DNA of 30,422 bases from JBBIWA01 sp037439425 (lineage in GTDB: Bacteria; Acidobacteriota; Blastocatellia; RBC074), in assembly GCA_037439425.1 (NCBI GenBank), contig JBBIWA010000074.1:1-30422 (forward strand), in the 5' to 3' direction. A model generated the notes under the pieces. The model saw nothing but the letters and a program-made list of their open reading frames with translations, was not told the origin of the DNA and did no database searches. Made by a program: the position numbers and the translations under genes. Shown here piece after piece: positions 15,966 through 24,219 of the stretch; position 1 is the stretch's first letter; each line of letters starts with the position of its first letter.

Positions 15966-16210
15966 ATCAAAGATGACTACCAAAGCGGGACCAGGCTCCT
16001 TTGGGGTCATAAAGGAAACGAAGTTGAATTTGATCGAAATCAAAGATGACTACCAAAGCGGGACCAGGCTCCCGCACTCCACAGATAATCAAGCTTGTTA
16101 TGAAAATCCACGGAAATCAAAGATGACTACCAAAGCAGGACCGGGCTCCACATTTCTCAACCGGACGCTAAAAGATCAAAGATGACTACCAAAGCGGGAC
16201 CGGGCTCCCG
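15966..16210 (+). repeat. Four-copy direct repeat of about 34 bp
   Basis: ATCAAAGATGACTACC followed by AAAGC(G/A)GGACC(A/G)GGCTCC starts at 15966, 16039, 16116 and 16175. The intervals also share sequence (CGCACTCCACAG, AATCAAGC(C/T)TGTTATG, AAAATCCACGGAA), so this is a decayed longer tandem repeat. Nothing else was recognised in 15893-16315. Confidence 0.85.
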
Positions 16211-16315
16211 CACTCCACAGGCTCCCGCAATCCACAGGGGATAAATGTCCTTCTCGGGGGGACGCCGCTGAAGATCTGTCTCCGAGAGCTATAATGGCGT
16301 CAACCAATACCTCGT

Positions 16316-17446
16316 TCACACCTTCAACTCAGCGCGGGTGAGCAGATAGCGCAGAATCTGATCGCGCGAAATCATGCCCTCCAGCCGCCCGTTTGAGACA
16401 ACAGGCAATTGATTCAAATCTTCGCGCCCAATGATCCTCAGAGCTTCGCTCACCGGAGTGTCCGGCGGCACGGTGCGCAGCTGATCGAGCGGGCGCATCA
16501 CTTCGTAAACGACGGTGAACGGCCAGCGCGCACGCCCAACTCCCTTGACTTCATGCGGTGTAATGAGACCTGCAACCGCGCCTTGCTCGACGATCAGAAA
16601 GCAGCGCTGCCCCGTGCGCAGCAGATAGTCCTCGACGAAGCTCTGCAGGTTGGTGTTGCCATCCACCAGCGCACAATCGCGCGTCATCAGGTCGCTGACA
16701 CGTACTCCCCGCAAGCCCTCCTCTAACTCAAGCTGCGCATAGCTGGCCTGTGCCGCAGTTAGCAGGAACCAGCCGATGAAGACCAGCCACAATCCGCCGA
16801 ACCCAGCGCCGCCGAAGAAACGCAGCAGACCGAAAACGATGAAAGCGAAAGCAATCGCCTGTCCCGCGCGCGCCGCTGTGCGAGTGGCGCGCGCAGCGTT
16901 GCCGGTAATCCACCAGACAACGGCGCGCAGCACGCGCCCGCCATCCATCGGAAAGCCCGGAATCATATTGAAGATCGCCAGCCCCATGTTGATGTAACCA
17001 AGCCAGACGAGCATCGCCTTCAACGGCGTCGTCGGCTCTGTCATCAGCCCCCAACCAAGCGCCCAGGCCATCCCCAGACAGAGGAACCCGATCAGCGCAC
17101 TCGTAATCGGGCCGACAATGGCTACCACAAATTCAGTCCTCGCCTCCTCGGCATCTTTCTCAAGCTGAGCCACGCCGCCGAGCGCAAACAGAACGATTGA
17201 AAGCACTGGCAGGCCGTGCTTAATAGCGACCAGTGCATGCGCCAACTCATGCGCGATGATGGCGGCAAAGAAAAGCACGGCTGTCACAACCGCCATCCCC
17301 CAAATCACAGGTGGTTCCCAATCCGGATGCTCCGACCCGAAATGCCCCGCTAGCGAGAACGCAATCAGCAACGCGATGAGCAGCCAACTGTAGTGCAACC
17401 CTATTTCGATACCAAAGATTCGTCCCAGTTTGATGGATGCCTGCAT
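16316..17446 (-). CDS. Site-2 protease family intramembrane metalloprotease with CBS domains
   Basis: 376 residues. The N-terminal membrane domain carries the zinc-binding HELAH (66-70) and the second conserved motif NMIPGFPMDGGR (160-171), the catalytic Asp of which completes the site. Four to six membrane segments extend to about residue 230. The C-terminal part (about 245-370) is a pair of CBS domains (VSDLMTRDC..., YEVMRPLDQLRTVPPDTPVSEAL..., LNQLPVVSNGRLEGMIS), which in this SpoIVFB-like subgroup bind nucleotides and regulate the protease. It probably cleaves membrane-bound anti-sigma factors or similar substrates; none is encoded nearby. The ATG at 17446 follows AAAGGAGG at 5 bases. A MITE-like element begins just 28 bases upstream of the start, so the promoter must lie within or beyond it. 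Confidence 0.93.
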   Translation of the reverse strand: MQASIKLGRIFGIEIGLHYSWLLIALLIAFSLAGHFGSEHPDWEPPVIWGMAVVTAVLFFAAIIAHELAHALVAIKHGLPVLSIVLFALGGVAQLEKDAEEARTEFVVAIVGPITSALIGFLCLGMAWALGWGLMTEPTTPLKAMLVWLGYINMGLAIFNMIPGFPMDGGRVLRAVVWWITGNAARATRTAARAGQAIAFAFIVFGLLRFFGGAGFGGLWLVFIGWFLLTAAQASYAQLELEEGLRGVRVSDLMTRDCALVDGNTNLQSFVEDYLLRTGQRCFLIVEQGAVAGLITPHEVKGVGRARWPFTVVYEVMRPLDQLRTVPPDTPVSEALRIIGREDLNQLPVVSNGRLEGMISRDQILRYLLTRAELKV

Positions 17447-17473
17447 CAATTCCTCCTTTACCCCTCAGAAAAT

Positions 17474-17679
17474 GTCCGACAAACTTCAGCCCCAATCCAC
17501 GGCTCAGAAAATGATGAAAGCGATTGCGCTCAGTATTCATCGGCCTTTCCGCCATATTCAGCCCCCTTTCGCCTCTCACTCAACAGGTAAAAGGGCAAGT
17601 AGCGGAAAGGTCCGTTTTGATCGGTGGCACTTGCATTTTCGCGTTCTTAACCGTGGATTTGAGCTTCAGTTTGTCGCGG
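17474..17679 (+). mobile_element. MITE-like element, copy 1
   Basis: About 205 bp with inverted ends: CCGACAAACTTCAG with CCAATCCACGG at the left, and CCGTGGATTTGAGCTTCAG with TTTGTCGCGG at the right. Inside are shared blocks AAAGCGATTGCGCTC, CCCCCTTTCGCCTCTCAC, AACAGGTAAAAGGGC and GCATTTTCGC. A second copy lies at 26459-26660 in reverse orientation. No coding capacity. It lies immediately upstream of the site-2 protease gene. Confidence 0.8.
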
Positions 17680-17708
17680 GTTCCTAGAGGCAGCTCAAGG
17701 GTAAGCCA

Positions 17709-17730
17709 GCGACAAACTGAAGTTTGTCGG
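17709..17730. repeat. Solo-end palindrome of the MITE-like element
   Basis: CGACAAACT-GA-AGTTTGTCG (17710-17729) is a perfect palindrome made of the two terminal repeats of the element at 17474-17679 joined with no interior. It may be an excision or internal-deletion product. Confidence 0.7.
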
Positions 17731-17780
17731 ACATCCCGCGCTGTGGTTTCATAGTCTCGGGGCGAGGCTCGCCTCACGGA

Positions 17781-18053
17781 CGGCTCCTCGGAAAATCCTG
17801 GGTACGCACGCTGCGTGCCTGCCTTCGTTAAGCAAGCCATTACCTTAAACCGGGCACGCTCGTAAGCGTGCGCTCGTGAGGATTTCATCATCTCAGGGCG
17901 TCGTCCGTGACGACATGAAAGACTCCCCGGAAAATGAACCACGAAGGACACGCAATGTCACGAAGAGAGGAAGATGACCTTTGGGCTCTTCGCAGGTCGT
18001 GGTTCATTTTCATTGTCTCTCCCGCGTCGTCACGACGACATGAACGACTCCTC
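17781..18053. repeat. REP-like composite element (copy C) containing a long hairpin
   Basis: GGCTCCTCGGAAAATCCTGG and TACGCACGCTGCGTGC, GGGCACGCTCGTAAGCGTGC, then TTTCATCATCTC, hairpin GTCGTCCGTGACGAC (17900-17914) and ATGAAAGACTCCCCGG. This is followed by a 15-bp perfect inverted repeat GAAAATGAACCACGA (17930-17944) / TCGTGGTTCATTTTC (17997-18011), with a nested CGAAGAG/CTCTTCG stem inside it, and a second GTCGT-C-ACGAC hairpin (18026-18036) with ATGAACGACTCCTC. 18054-18219 holds nothing recognised. Confidence 0.75.
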
Positions 18054-18219
18054 TCACGGACCGAGTCTGCGCCCTCCCAGTACTGGAGCAAGCGGAGAGT
18101 CCCGGAACAAGCAGCTCGCAACTAAATCTCGCTGCCCCTCGGCTGGCGATCTACGGATGACAGGCTGCGATGCACCTTCAAGCGAAGGCATTGACAGGCC
18201 GGACGGTGAGCGGCGCACT

Positions 18220-18498
18220 TTATCCAGTGCTACCCGCACCTGCCGGATAATAGAGGAAACGGGAACAATTGGCGCAAGTGATAAACAAGCCCGACCTCGC
18301 TTGCTGGAGCCGCGCCATAGCCACGGCCAGATGGCAAGCAGAGCAACGCCCATCCTCAATCTGCGCAAATGCTCCAGGTCCGCTCTTCCCATCAAAGCGG
18401 GTCTGCAGCCGCTGAAGCAAAGCTTGCGCCTGTGGCTGCCGCTGGAGCAGCTGCTCAATCAAAACCTCATCGCTTATTGCCTCTGAAGCAACACTCAT
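18220..18498 (-). CDS. Small C4-type zinc-ribbon protein
   Basis: 92 residues. The C-terminal half has four cysteines in the spacing of the C4-type zinc-ribbon domain found in CT398/CsgBAC-type proteins: DGRCSACHLAV (Cys52, Cys55) and ITCANCSRFLYY (Cys75, Cys78). The family normally has a long coiled-coil N-terminal region of about 150 residues, but here only about 40 helix-prone residues (EVLIEQLLQRQPQAQALLQR) precede the ribbon. AAAGGAG sits about 10 bases before the ATG, so the short form has its own start and is probably expressed rather than being a fragment. Function is unknown; nucleic-acid or protein binding is a guess. It stands alone between repeats. Confidence 0.75.
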   Translation of the reverse strand: MSVASEAISDEVLIEQLLQRQPQAQALLQRLQTRFDGKSGPGAFAQIEDGRCSACHLAVAMARLQQARSGLFITCANCSRFLYYPAGAGSTG

Positions 18499-18764
18499 GT
18501 TTTGCTTTCTCCTTTAACTGCCTTTGTGGAGACGAATCCGGATCCAGCTCAAGCTCATTAGAAAACTTAAGGTGAGAGAGACGGTGAATCCAACTTGAGC
18601 TTGGCTCTTGCTCCGCACTAGATCTTCTGTTGAGTAACTTGTACATCTGCAAATGCTGGTCATATTTATGCATATCCTAAATTTTCTCCGCCCGGGCGTC
18701 AAGCCACCTGCGTTGAAGAGCCGTTCAGCTCGCTTGTACGATGCGAGAGAAAGCCATGAAACCT

Positions 18765-18852
18765 TCCTGTGAGCGCGCGCTTCTAGCGTGCCAGGTTTCG
18801 GGCACGGAGGTAGCTGACTGAAGCCGAGCACGCAAGGATGCGCGCGCTCCCA
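18765..18852. repeat. REP-like palindromic element (copy D)
   Basis: GAGCGCGCGCTTCTAGCGTGCC and CGAGCACGCAAGGATGCGCG form two palindromic arms around TTTCGGGCACGGAGGTAGC. It is of the same family as the other ACGCACGC elements, here without the GTCGTC hairpin. The remainder of the 18499-19041 gap (18499-18764 and 18853-19041) has no gene I can support. Confidence 0.55.
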
Positions 18853-19041
18853 GGATTTGCGGCAGTTCGCTTGATCCTGCTCTCCTAGTCAGGATAAGAT
18901 GCTGCTGCAACTCCAACATCGCAGCAATCATTCGCGGTAGTTTCAGGAAGGCCGCCCACCAACAAGTGGCGACGGATCGTTCAACCAGTTATTTTGTCTC
19001 CTGTGATCGAGCAAGCTTGATCCATGCCCGGAGGAAAAGCT

Positions 19042-20526
19042 ATGAAACTAAACTCCCAGCCGAGCAGGTCACTTCTTCACATCTTTTGCTTGACAGCCAT
19101 TGCCGTCTGCGCTCTGGCTCAAAACTCAACCCCGTCGGCAGAGAGTGTACTCAATCAAGCCATCGCCGCTATCGGCGGGCTGGAAAAATTGCAGAGCGTG
19201 AAAACGCTCTACACCGAATCGGTCAACCTGCGCGCCCCGATTGGGCAAAGTTACCAACCGACACCGGCTGAAGACTGGTCGCGCCTCCCGCGCGAAAGCT
19301 TTATCACCGAAACCTGGGTTGACTTCAAAGAAGGTCGCCGCTACTGGCATCGCAAGCTGAACAACACCCACTACATCAACATCACCACACCAAGCTGGGG
19401 GGCGAATATAACGGGTGATAGGCATAATCATCTTGGCGCTGCGGTGGTGGACCTCTACCAGCATCGCAACCGGCATATGACGTTCCCCGGCCCGTTGTTG
19501 ACGGCGTTGGAAAAGGGTAGCGAGCTGCGCTTGTTACCAGCTCAAAACTTCGAGGGGCGGCCGCATTTTGTGCTGGCCTTTAATGATCTGGGCCGCGAAA
19601 TCAGGCTGTTTATTGACCAGCAGTCGAATCTGGTCTCTAAAGTCGAGTCGGACGAGATGGCGCCCGTCAGAGGCAAAGTCGCGCTGGAATATCGCTACTC
19701 GAACTGGACCACAGTCAGTGGTCTGCGCTTGCCGCTGCGCACCGAAGGTATCAACACGCAGGGCGGCACCAGCCTGTGGACGATTGAAGATCACATCGTC
19801 GAAATCAACAAACCCGAAGGCGATTGGTTCAAAGCCCACGAATCAATGAAGGCCGAAGGCCTGGCGCGAGTAGAACGTGACCGCGCTGCGGCCAAAGTGC
19901 CACCACCGCTTCCTCCAGCGGAGAAACTAGCTGAAGGCATCTATCACATTCGCGGCACTCACAACTCGCTGGCTGTCGAGGCCGGGGATCGAGTGTTGAT
20001 TGTCGAAGCACCCTTAAGTGATGCCCGCTCGCAACAGGTGAAGGCGCGCGTCAAAGAATTGTTCCCTGGCAAACCCATCTTGGCTGTCGTCATGACTCAC
20101 TGGCATCACGATCACTCAGCCGGGCTGCGGGCTTACGCAGCAGAAGGCGCGCGTATCGCCGCCGCAGCGGCCAATAAAGACTTCCTCGAAAAATTCCTCG
20201 CTCCCCATGCGCAAGAGGATGCGCTCAGCAAGAGCGGGCGCCGGCCTTCGTTCGTTTGGATCAACGGCCAGTTGAGTCTATCTTACGGCGGGCGGTCAGG
20301 CATGGCCTTTGAGATCCCCAATTCGCACGCAGCTGGAATGCTGGGCGTATACATAGCTGATGCCGGCATTCTGTTCGTCAGCGACCTCTTCCCCAGTAAT
20401 AATCAGGCGGATGTGCGCGCCGTTTGGGCAGCGATTCAAAAGCACAAACTGGAAGTCAAGCAGATCGTGGGCGGGCACGGCGGCGTGACTCCAATTGAGC
20501 AGTTGCAAAAGATAGCGGCGTGGTAA
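19042..20526 (+). CDS. Secreted metallo-beta-lactamase-fold hydrolase
   Basis: 494 residues from the ATG at 19042, which follows GGAGGAAAAGC; an earlier ATG at 19024 is less well placed. A signal peptide (about LLHIFCLTAIAVCALAQ) indicates export. Residues about 30-290 form a lipoprotein-like beta-rich region (ESVLNQAIAAIGGLEKLQSV, FEGRPHFVLAF), often seen fused to this domain in Acidobacteriota. The C-terminal third is the metallo-beta-lactamase fold: THWHHDHSAG with HxHxDH at 353-358, His429 (IPNSHAAG), FVSDLFPSNN and VGGHGG. The substrate is unknown. The C-terminal end is immediately followed, in frame, by an acetyltransferase remnant separated only by the TAA. Confidence 0.88.
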   Translation: MKLNSQPSRSLLHIFCLTAIAVCALAQNSTPSAESVLNQAIAAIGGLEKLQSVKTLYTESVNLRAPIGQSYQPTPAEDWSRLPRESFITETWVDFKEGRRYWHRKLNNTHYINITTPSWGANITGDRHNHLGAAVVDLYQHRNRHMTFPGPLLTALEKGSELRLLPAQNFEGRPHFVLAFNDLGREIRLFIDQQSNLVSKVESDEMAPVRGKVALEYRYSNWTTVSGLRLPLRTEGINTQGGTSLWTIEDHIVEINKPEGDWFKAHESMKAEGLARVERDRAAAKVPPPLPPAEKLAEGIYHIRGTHNSLAVEAGDRVLIVEAPLSDARSQQVKARVKELFPGKPILAVVMTHWHHDHSAGLRAYAAEGARIAAAAANKDFLEKFLAPHAQEDALSKSGRRPSFVWINGQLSLSYGGRSGMAFEIPNSHAAGMLGVYIADAGILFVSDLFPSNNQADVRAVWAAIQKHKLEVKQIVGGHGGVTPIEQLQKIAAW

Positions 20527-20748
20527 ATGATTTCGCTTCATCAGCGACAAGGCATCGGCTCCGGGCTCGTGCGACAGGGTCTGAAGGAGTGCGAGCGCGT
20601 GGGCCAACACGTTGTGGTAGTAGTGGGACACCCCGATTACTATCCCAGGTCTGGCTTTTCACCAGCTAGCTCAAAAGGATTACGCTCAGAGTCCCCTCTT
20701 CCCGACGAAGTCTTTATGGTAGTGGAACTCACGCCCAATGCCTGGTAG
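20527..20748 (+). pseudogene. C-terminal remnant of a GNAT (YhbS-like) N-acetyltransferase
   Basis: The 73-residue frame contains the acetyl-CoA-binding motif HQRQGIGSGLV (5-15) and the family C-terminal part GHPDYYPRSGFSPASSKGL and PDEVFMVVEL. Full-length relatives are about 170 residues; everything N-terminal to the motif A strand is missing. Its ATG directly abuts, in frame, the TAA of the metallo-beta-lactamase gene, and no ribosome binding site of its own is apparent. The fragment cannot form a complete GNAT fold, so it is most likely a deletion product. Confidence 0.8.
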
Positions 20749-20814
20749 GGGCGAAAAGGGCTGGTCAAGTAACGGCCAGAATCCTCTCAGGTTTAGACTA
20801 CGAGGAGAAAAGCC

Positions 20815-22911
20815 ATGAAAAAGTTGACAACTTCATTACTGCTCATGTTGCTGCTTGCCGCCCTCACTTGGGGAGCGGTGAGCGAGAAACGCCTGACCAT
20901 TGAAGACGTGCTTGCCATCAAAAACGCTGGCGCGCCGCAGTTTTCGCCCGATGGCAAATGGATCGCCTACACCATTTCTGAATGGGATCGGAAAGAGAAT
21001 CGCCGCGTTGCGCACATCTACCTCGTCTCGGTCGAAAGCGGGCGCTCGATCAAATTGACTAACGGCGAGAAGGGCGAATCGGCGCCGCAATGGTCGCCCG
21101 ACGGCACGCGCATCGCTTTTCTGGCTGATCGCGACAAAGGCAATCAGATCTGGATCATCCCGGTCAACGGTGGTGAAGCCGAGAAACTGACTTCAGAAGA
21201 GAATGGAGTCGCAGCTTTTCGCTGGTCACCCGACGGCAAGCAGATCGCTTTCGTCACGCGCGATGAGCCGAAAGACAAAGCTGAACGCGAGAAGAGAAAG
21301 AAGGAGAAGTTCGATACTATCGTCGTAGATTCGGACTATCTCTACTCTCACCTGTGGAAGATCAACGTCGAGACCAAAGAGAAGAAGAGGCTGACCGAAG
21401 GCGACTTCAGCGTCTCCAATCCGCAATGGTCGCCTGATGGCCGCTGGATCGCTTACGTGAGGTCGCCGAGCGGCGCGCAGGAAAGCACTTTCACCGACAT
21501 CTCCGAAAATCGCAATACCGACATCTACATCATCTCAGCCGATGGCGGCGCGATGCGCCGACTGACGACTAATCCGGCTGCTGACACCAATCCGCAATGG
21601 TCGCCCGATGGCCGCTGGATCGCTTACGTCGCCAATACTGAGCCACAATCGTGGGCCGCGAAGAATGATGTGATGGTGATCGCAGAGATGGGTGGCACGC
21701 CGCGCAATCTGACCAAGGACTACTTCGAGTCGGCCGGCTTGGGCTTGCAGTGGTCGCCTGATGGTAAGACGCTTTACTTCACGAGCGGTGTGGGCGTCTA
21801 CAACCACATCTTCAGTGTCCCAGCCGATGGCGGACAAGTCAAACAGCTCACGCGCGGCAATCGTAACTATGGCGCGTTTGACATTGCCGGTCATATGCCG
21901 AAGCTAGGAATCACCGCCACACCACCGTTCAATCCCAACGAGTCGGCCTTCACTCCCGACTGGAAGATCGCCTTCACGGTCACTGACAACCTCAATCCTG
22001 AAGAGATCTGGCTAGCCCCACTTCATAAGATCGAACAGGCGCGCCAGCTCACCGTGACCAATCCCCAGATCAAGGACTTCGCCCTGGCCGAAACGACCGT
22101 CATCAAGTGGAAAGGGCCGGACGATCTCGACATCGAAGGCCTCCTGGTCAAACCGCTCGGCTACGAAGCGGGCAAACGCTACCCACTGATTCTGCAAATT
22201 CACGGCGGCCCTTACGGCAAATTTAGCGACGGCTTTAACAGCCGCGCGCAGTTGTGGGCTGCTCACGGTTATGCGGTCCTGCTTCCCAATCCACGCGGCT
22301 CGACTGGCTACGGGCACAAGTTCACCACTGCCAACGTCGGCGATTGGGGTGGCAAAGACTTCAAGGACATTATGGCTGGCGTGGATGCGGTGATCGCCAA
22401 AGGCATTGCTGATCCCGACAAGCTCGTTGTGATGGGCGGCAGCTACGGCGGCTTTATGACCTTCTGGGCGATCACGCAGACGGATCGTTTCAAAGCCGCG
22501 ATTGGCCACGCCGGCATCAGCGATTGGTACAGCTTCTACGGCCAGAGCGATATTCCTGGCTTGATGGAATATGGCTTTGCCGGCCAACCGTGGACTAATG
22601 CAGAAACCTACCGCAAATGGTCACCGATGACTTACGTGGATCGCGTCAAGACGCCGTTGATGATCACTCATGGCGAGCGCGACCTGCGCGTCCCGATCGC
22701 GCAAGCCGAGCAATATTATCGGGCGCTCAAGAAACGTGGCGTGAAAGTCATCTTTTTGCGCTACCCGCGCGAAGGTCACGGCATTCAAGAACCGAACCAC
22801 CAGATTGATCTCTTCAAGCGGCAGCTCGAATGGTTCGACTCGCATCTCGGAATCACACGGCCCAAACCAGCCGAGACCAAAGCCGTGGCGGCCACGGAAA
22901 CAAAAAACTGA
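20815..22911 (+). CDS. Secreted S9-family prolyl oligopeptidase-type serine peptidase
   Basis: 698 residues with signal peptide MKKLTTSLLLMLLLAALTWG. The N-terminal two thirds is a beta-propeller showing about six WSPDG(K/R)-type repeats (QFSPDGKWIAY, QWSPDGTRIAF, RWSPDGKQIAF, QWSPDGRWIAY twice, QWSPDGKTLYF). The C-terminal alpha/beta-hydrolase domain has LQIHGGPYG, NPRGSTGYG, nucleophile Ser543 in GGSYGGFM, Asp623 in HGERDLRVP and His655 in REGHGI. It is complete. Relatives are dipeptidyl-peptidase IV or acylaminoacyl-peptidase-like enzymes trimming peptides in the periplasm. GAGGAG lies about 8 bases before the ATG. Confidence 0.95.
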   Translation: MKKLTTSLLLMLLLAALTWGAVSEKRLTIEDVLAIKNAGAPQFSPDGKWIAYTISEWDRKENRRVAHIYLVSVESGRSIKLTNGEKGESAPQWSPDGTRIAFLADRDKGNQIWIIPVNGGEAEKLTSEENGVAAFRWSPDGKQIAFVTRDEPKDKAEREKRKKEKFDTIVVDSDYLYSHLWKINVETKEKKRLTEGDFSVSNPQWSPDGRWIAYVRSPSGAQESTFTDISENRNTDIYIISADGGAMRRLTTNPAADTNPQWSPDGRWIAYVANTEPQSWAAKNDVMVIAEMGGTPRNLTKDYFESAGLGLQWSPDGKTLYFTSGVGVYNHIFSVPADGGQVKQLTRGNRNYGAFDIAGHMPKLGITATPPFNPNESAFTPDWKIAFTVTDNLNPEEIWLAPLHKIEQARQLTVTNPQIKDFALAETTVIKWKGPDDLDIEGLLVKPLGYEAGKRYPLILQIHGGPYGKFSDGFNSRAQLWAAHGYAVLLPNPRGSTGYGHKFTTANVGDWGGKDFKDIMAGVDAVIAKGIADPDKLVVMGGSYGGFMTFWAITQTDRFKAAIGHAGISDWYSFYGQSDIPGLMEYGFAGQPWTNAETYRKWSPMTYVDRVKTPLMITHGERDLRVPIAQAEQYYRALKKRGVKVIFLRYPREGHGIQEPNHQIDLFKRQLEWFDSHLGITRPKPAETKAVAATETKN

Positions 22912-22985
22912 AGTAACTACTCTCTCCCCGCAGGAGGGAGCAATCTATAGCCAGCAGTGAAGGAAAGGAAGCGGCAGTGAGAGAG

Positions 22986-23027
22986 GCCTCTTTTTCTCTA
23001 TAAAGAGGCTGCTCCTTCTGGAGCAGC
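22986..23027 (+). terminator. Paired hairpins after the S9 peptidase gene
   Basis: GCCTCTTT (22986-22993) pairs with AAAGAGGC (23002-23009), and GCTGCTCC (23008-23015) pairs with GGAGCAGC (23020-23027). The two stems share GC at 23008-23009, so they compete or stack. No U-run follows the second stem. They may terminate or stabilise the peptidase mRNA. Confidence 0.4.
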
Positions 23028-23067
23028 AGCACTGCCCCCGCCGCAGTAGTTACTCGGGAGAAAGGAT

Positions 23068-23215
23068 GAAATCCTCACGAGCGCACGTTTGCGAGCGTGC
23101 AGGGTTTCCTGTTCCGACGAGTACGCAAGTGTGCGTGCTCGCCCATGATCTTCTGAGGCGAAACGATGAAAACCTGGGTACGCACGCTTCTAGTGTGCCT
23201 GCCCTGAAGACAAGC
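23068..23215. repeat. REP-like palindromic cluster (copy E)
   Basis: GAGCGCACGTTTGCGAGCGTGC, GTACGCAAGTGTGCGTGC and GGTACGCACGCTTCTAGTGTGC follow one another, with GATGAAATCCTCAC and CGATGAAAACC between, the usual edge motifs of the family. It lies 75 bases before the aquaglyceroporin start. The rest of 22912-23290 holds the two hairpins above and nothing else recognised. Confidence 0.65.
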
Positions 23216-23290
23216 GTCAGCTTAACCAAGACAGACAGGCCGGAGGTGTGCCTGCCCAGAGCTTTCCCGTAGAGAAGATTACATCTGCAT

Positions 23291-24136
23291 ATGAAGCGTG
23301 ACACCTTGAGACGAGAACTCCTGGCAGAGTTTTTAGGAACATTTGTACTGATCGCCTTCGGGGCCGGAGTGGTGGCTCAAGTGGTGCTGAGTGGCGGCAC
23401 ACATGGCAGCTACCTTTCGATCAACTTGGCCTGGGGACTGGCCGTCACGATGGCGGTGTATGTGGCCGGCGGGGTGACAGGCGCCCACATCAATCCGGCG
23501 GTCACTGTGGCGCTGGCAGCACGCCGCAGCTTTCCGTGGCGGAAAGTGCTTCCCTACTCGCTGGCGCAAATCGCAGGCGCCTTTGCGGGCGCAGCGTTGG
23601 TTTATCTCACTTACCGCGAAGCCTTCACGGCCTTCGATGGCGGAACCCGCCTGGTGAGCGGAGCCAAAGCCACAGCCGGGATCTTCGCCACCTACCCGCA
23701 GCCTTTCCTTTCTACTTTTGGTGGCCTGGTGGATCAGATTGTTGGGACAGCGTTGCTGTTGCTGGTGATTCGCGCTCTCAGTGATGCGCGCAACCTGGCG
23801 CCAACAGGTAATCTCGGTCCGCTGCTGGTTGGCTTTCTGGTCATGGCCATCGGTATGTGCTTCGGGTTCAATGCCGGCTATGCGATCAATCCGGCGCGCG
23901 ATCTTGGCCCGCGTCTCTTCACGTTTGTGGCGGGCTGGGGGGCAGAAGTTTTCCGAGCCGGTAACTACTGGTTCTGGGTGCCGATCGCAGGGCCGCTCCT
24001 GGGCGGAGTGATTGGCGCGACGGTGTACGATCTCTTGATCGGCAATCTCTTCCCCGTCTATCAGACAGAGGCCGGCCAGGTGGCTGAGAGCCAAGCCCTG
24101 CCGGAGCGAGACACAGTAAAAGCCAGCAGCCAGTGA
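23291..24136 (+). CDS. Aquaglyceroporin, MIP family (GlpF-like)
   Basis: 281 residues, six predicted membrane helices plus two half-helices. Both NPA boxes are intact: HINPAVTVAL (NPA at 68-70) and INPARDLGPR (NPA at 200-202); the Asp after the second NPAR marks the glycerol-conducting branch. LRRELLAEFLGTFVLIAFG is the typical helix 1 and NYWFWVPIAGPLLGG the typical helix 6. It should let glycerol and other small neutral solutes across the inner membrane. No glycerol kinase or glycerol-3-phosphate dehydrogenase adjoins it. A weak AGAGAAG precedes the ATG. A terminator-like hairpin follows the stop. Confidence 0.95.
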   Translation: MKRDTLRRELLAEFLGTFVLIAFGAGVVAQVVLSGGTHGSYLSINLAWGLAVTMAVYVAGGVTGAHINPAVTVALAARRSFPWRKVLPYSLAQIAGAFAGAALVYLTYREAFTAFDGGTRLVSGAKATAGIFATYPQPFLSTFGGLVDQIVGTALLLLVIRALSDARNLAPTGNLGPLLVGFLVMAIGMCFGFNAGYAINPARDLGPRLFTFVAGWGAEVFRAGNYWFWVPIAGPLLGGVIGATVYDLLIGNLFPVYQTEAGQVAESQALPERDTVKASSQ

Positions 24137-24144
24137 CTAACCAG

Positions 24145-24186
24145 GCAGAGCAGCTCCTCTTGAAACATTGCTCTGCTCAGTTTTCT
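24145..24186 (+). terminator. Terminator-like hairpin after the aquaglyceroporin gene
   Basis: GCAGAGCA (24145-24152) and TGCTCTGC (24169-24176) form a perfect 8-bp stem with a 16-base loop, followed by TCAGTTTTCTG. The short T-run makes an intrinsic terminator plausible. Confidence 0.45.
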
Positions 24187-24219
24187 GCTCGACCGTGAGC
24201 CAGCACTTCATCTGAAATA

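Noticed and set aside
15966..16210. CRISPR array
   Set aside because: Only four repeats, uneven spacing, and the intervals share sequence with one another and with the flank; no cas genes.
18054..18458. 134-codon frame overlapping the zinc-ribbon gene
   Set aside because: No ribosome binding site and no recognisable fold; the overlapping frame has both a good ribosome binding site and the four-Cys pattern.
23333..24094. Long antisense frame opposite the aquaglyceroporin
   Set aside because: His- and Arg-rich shadow of a complete MIP gene.
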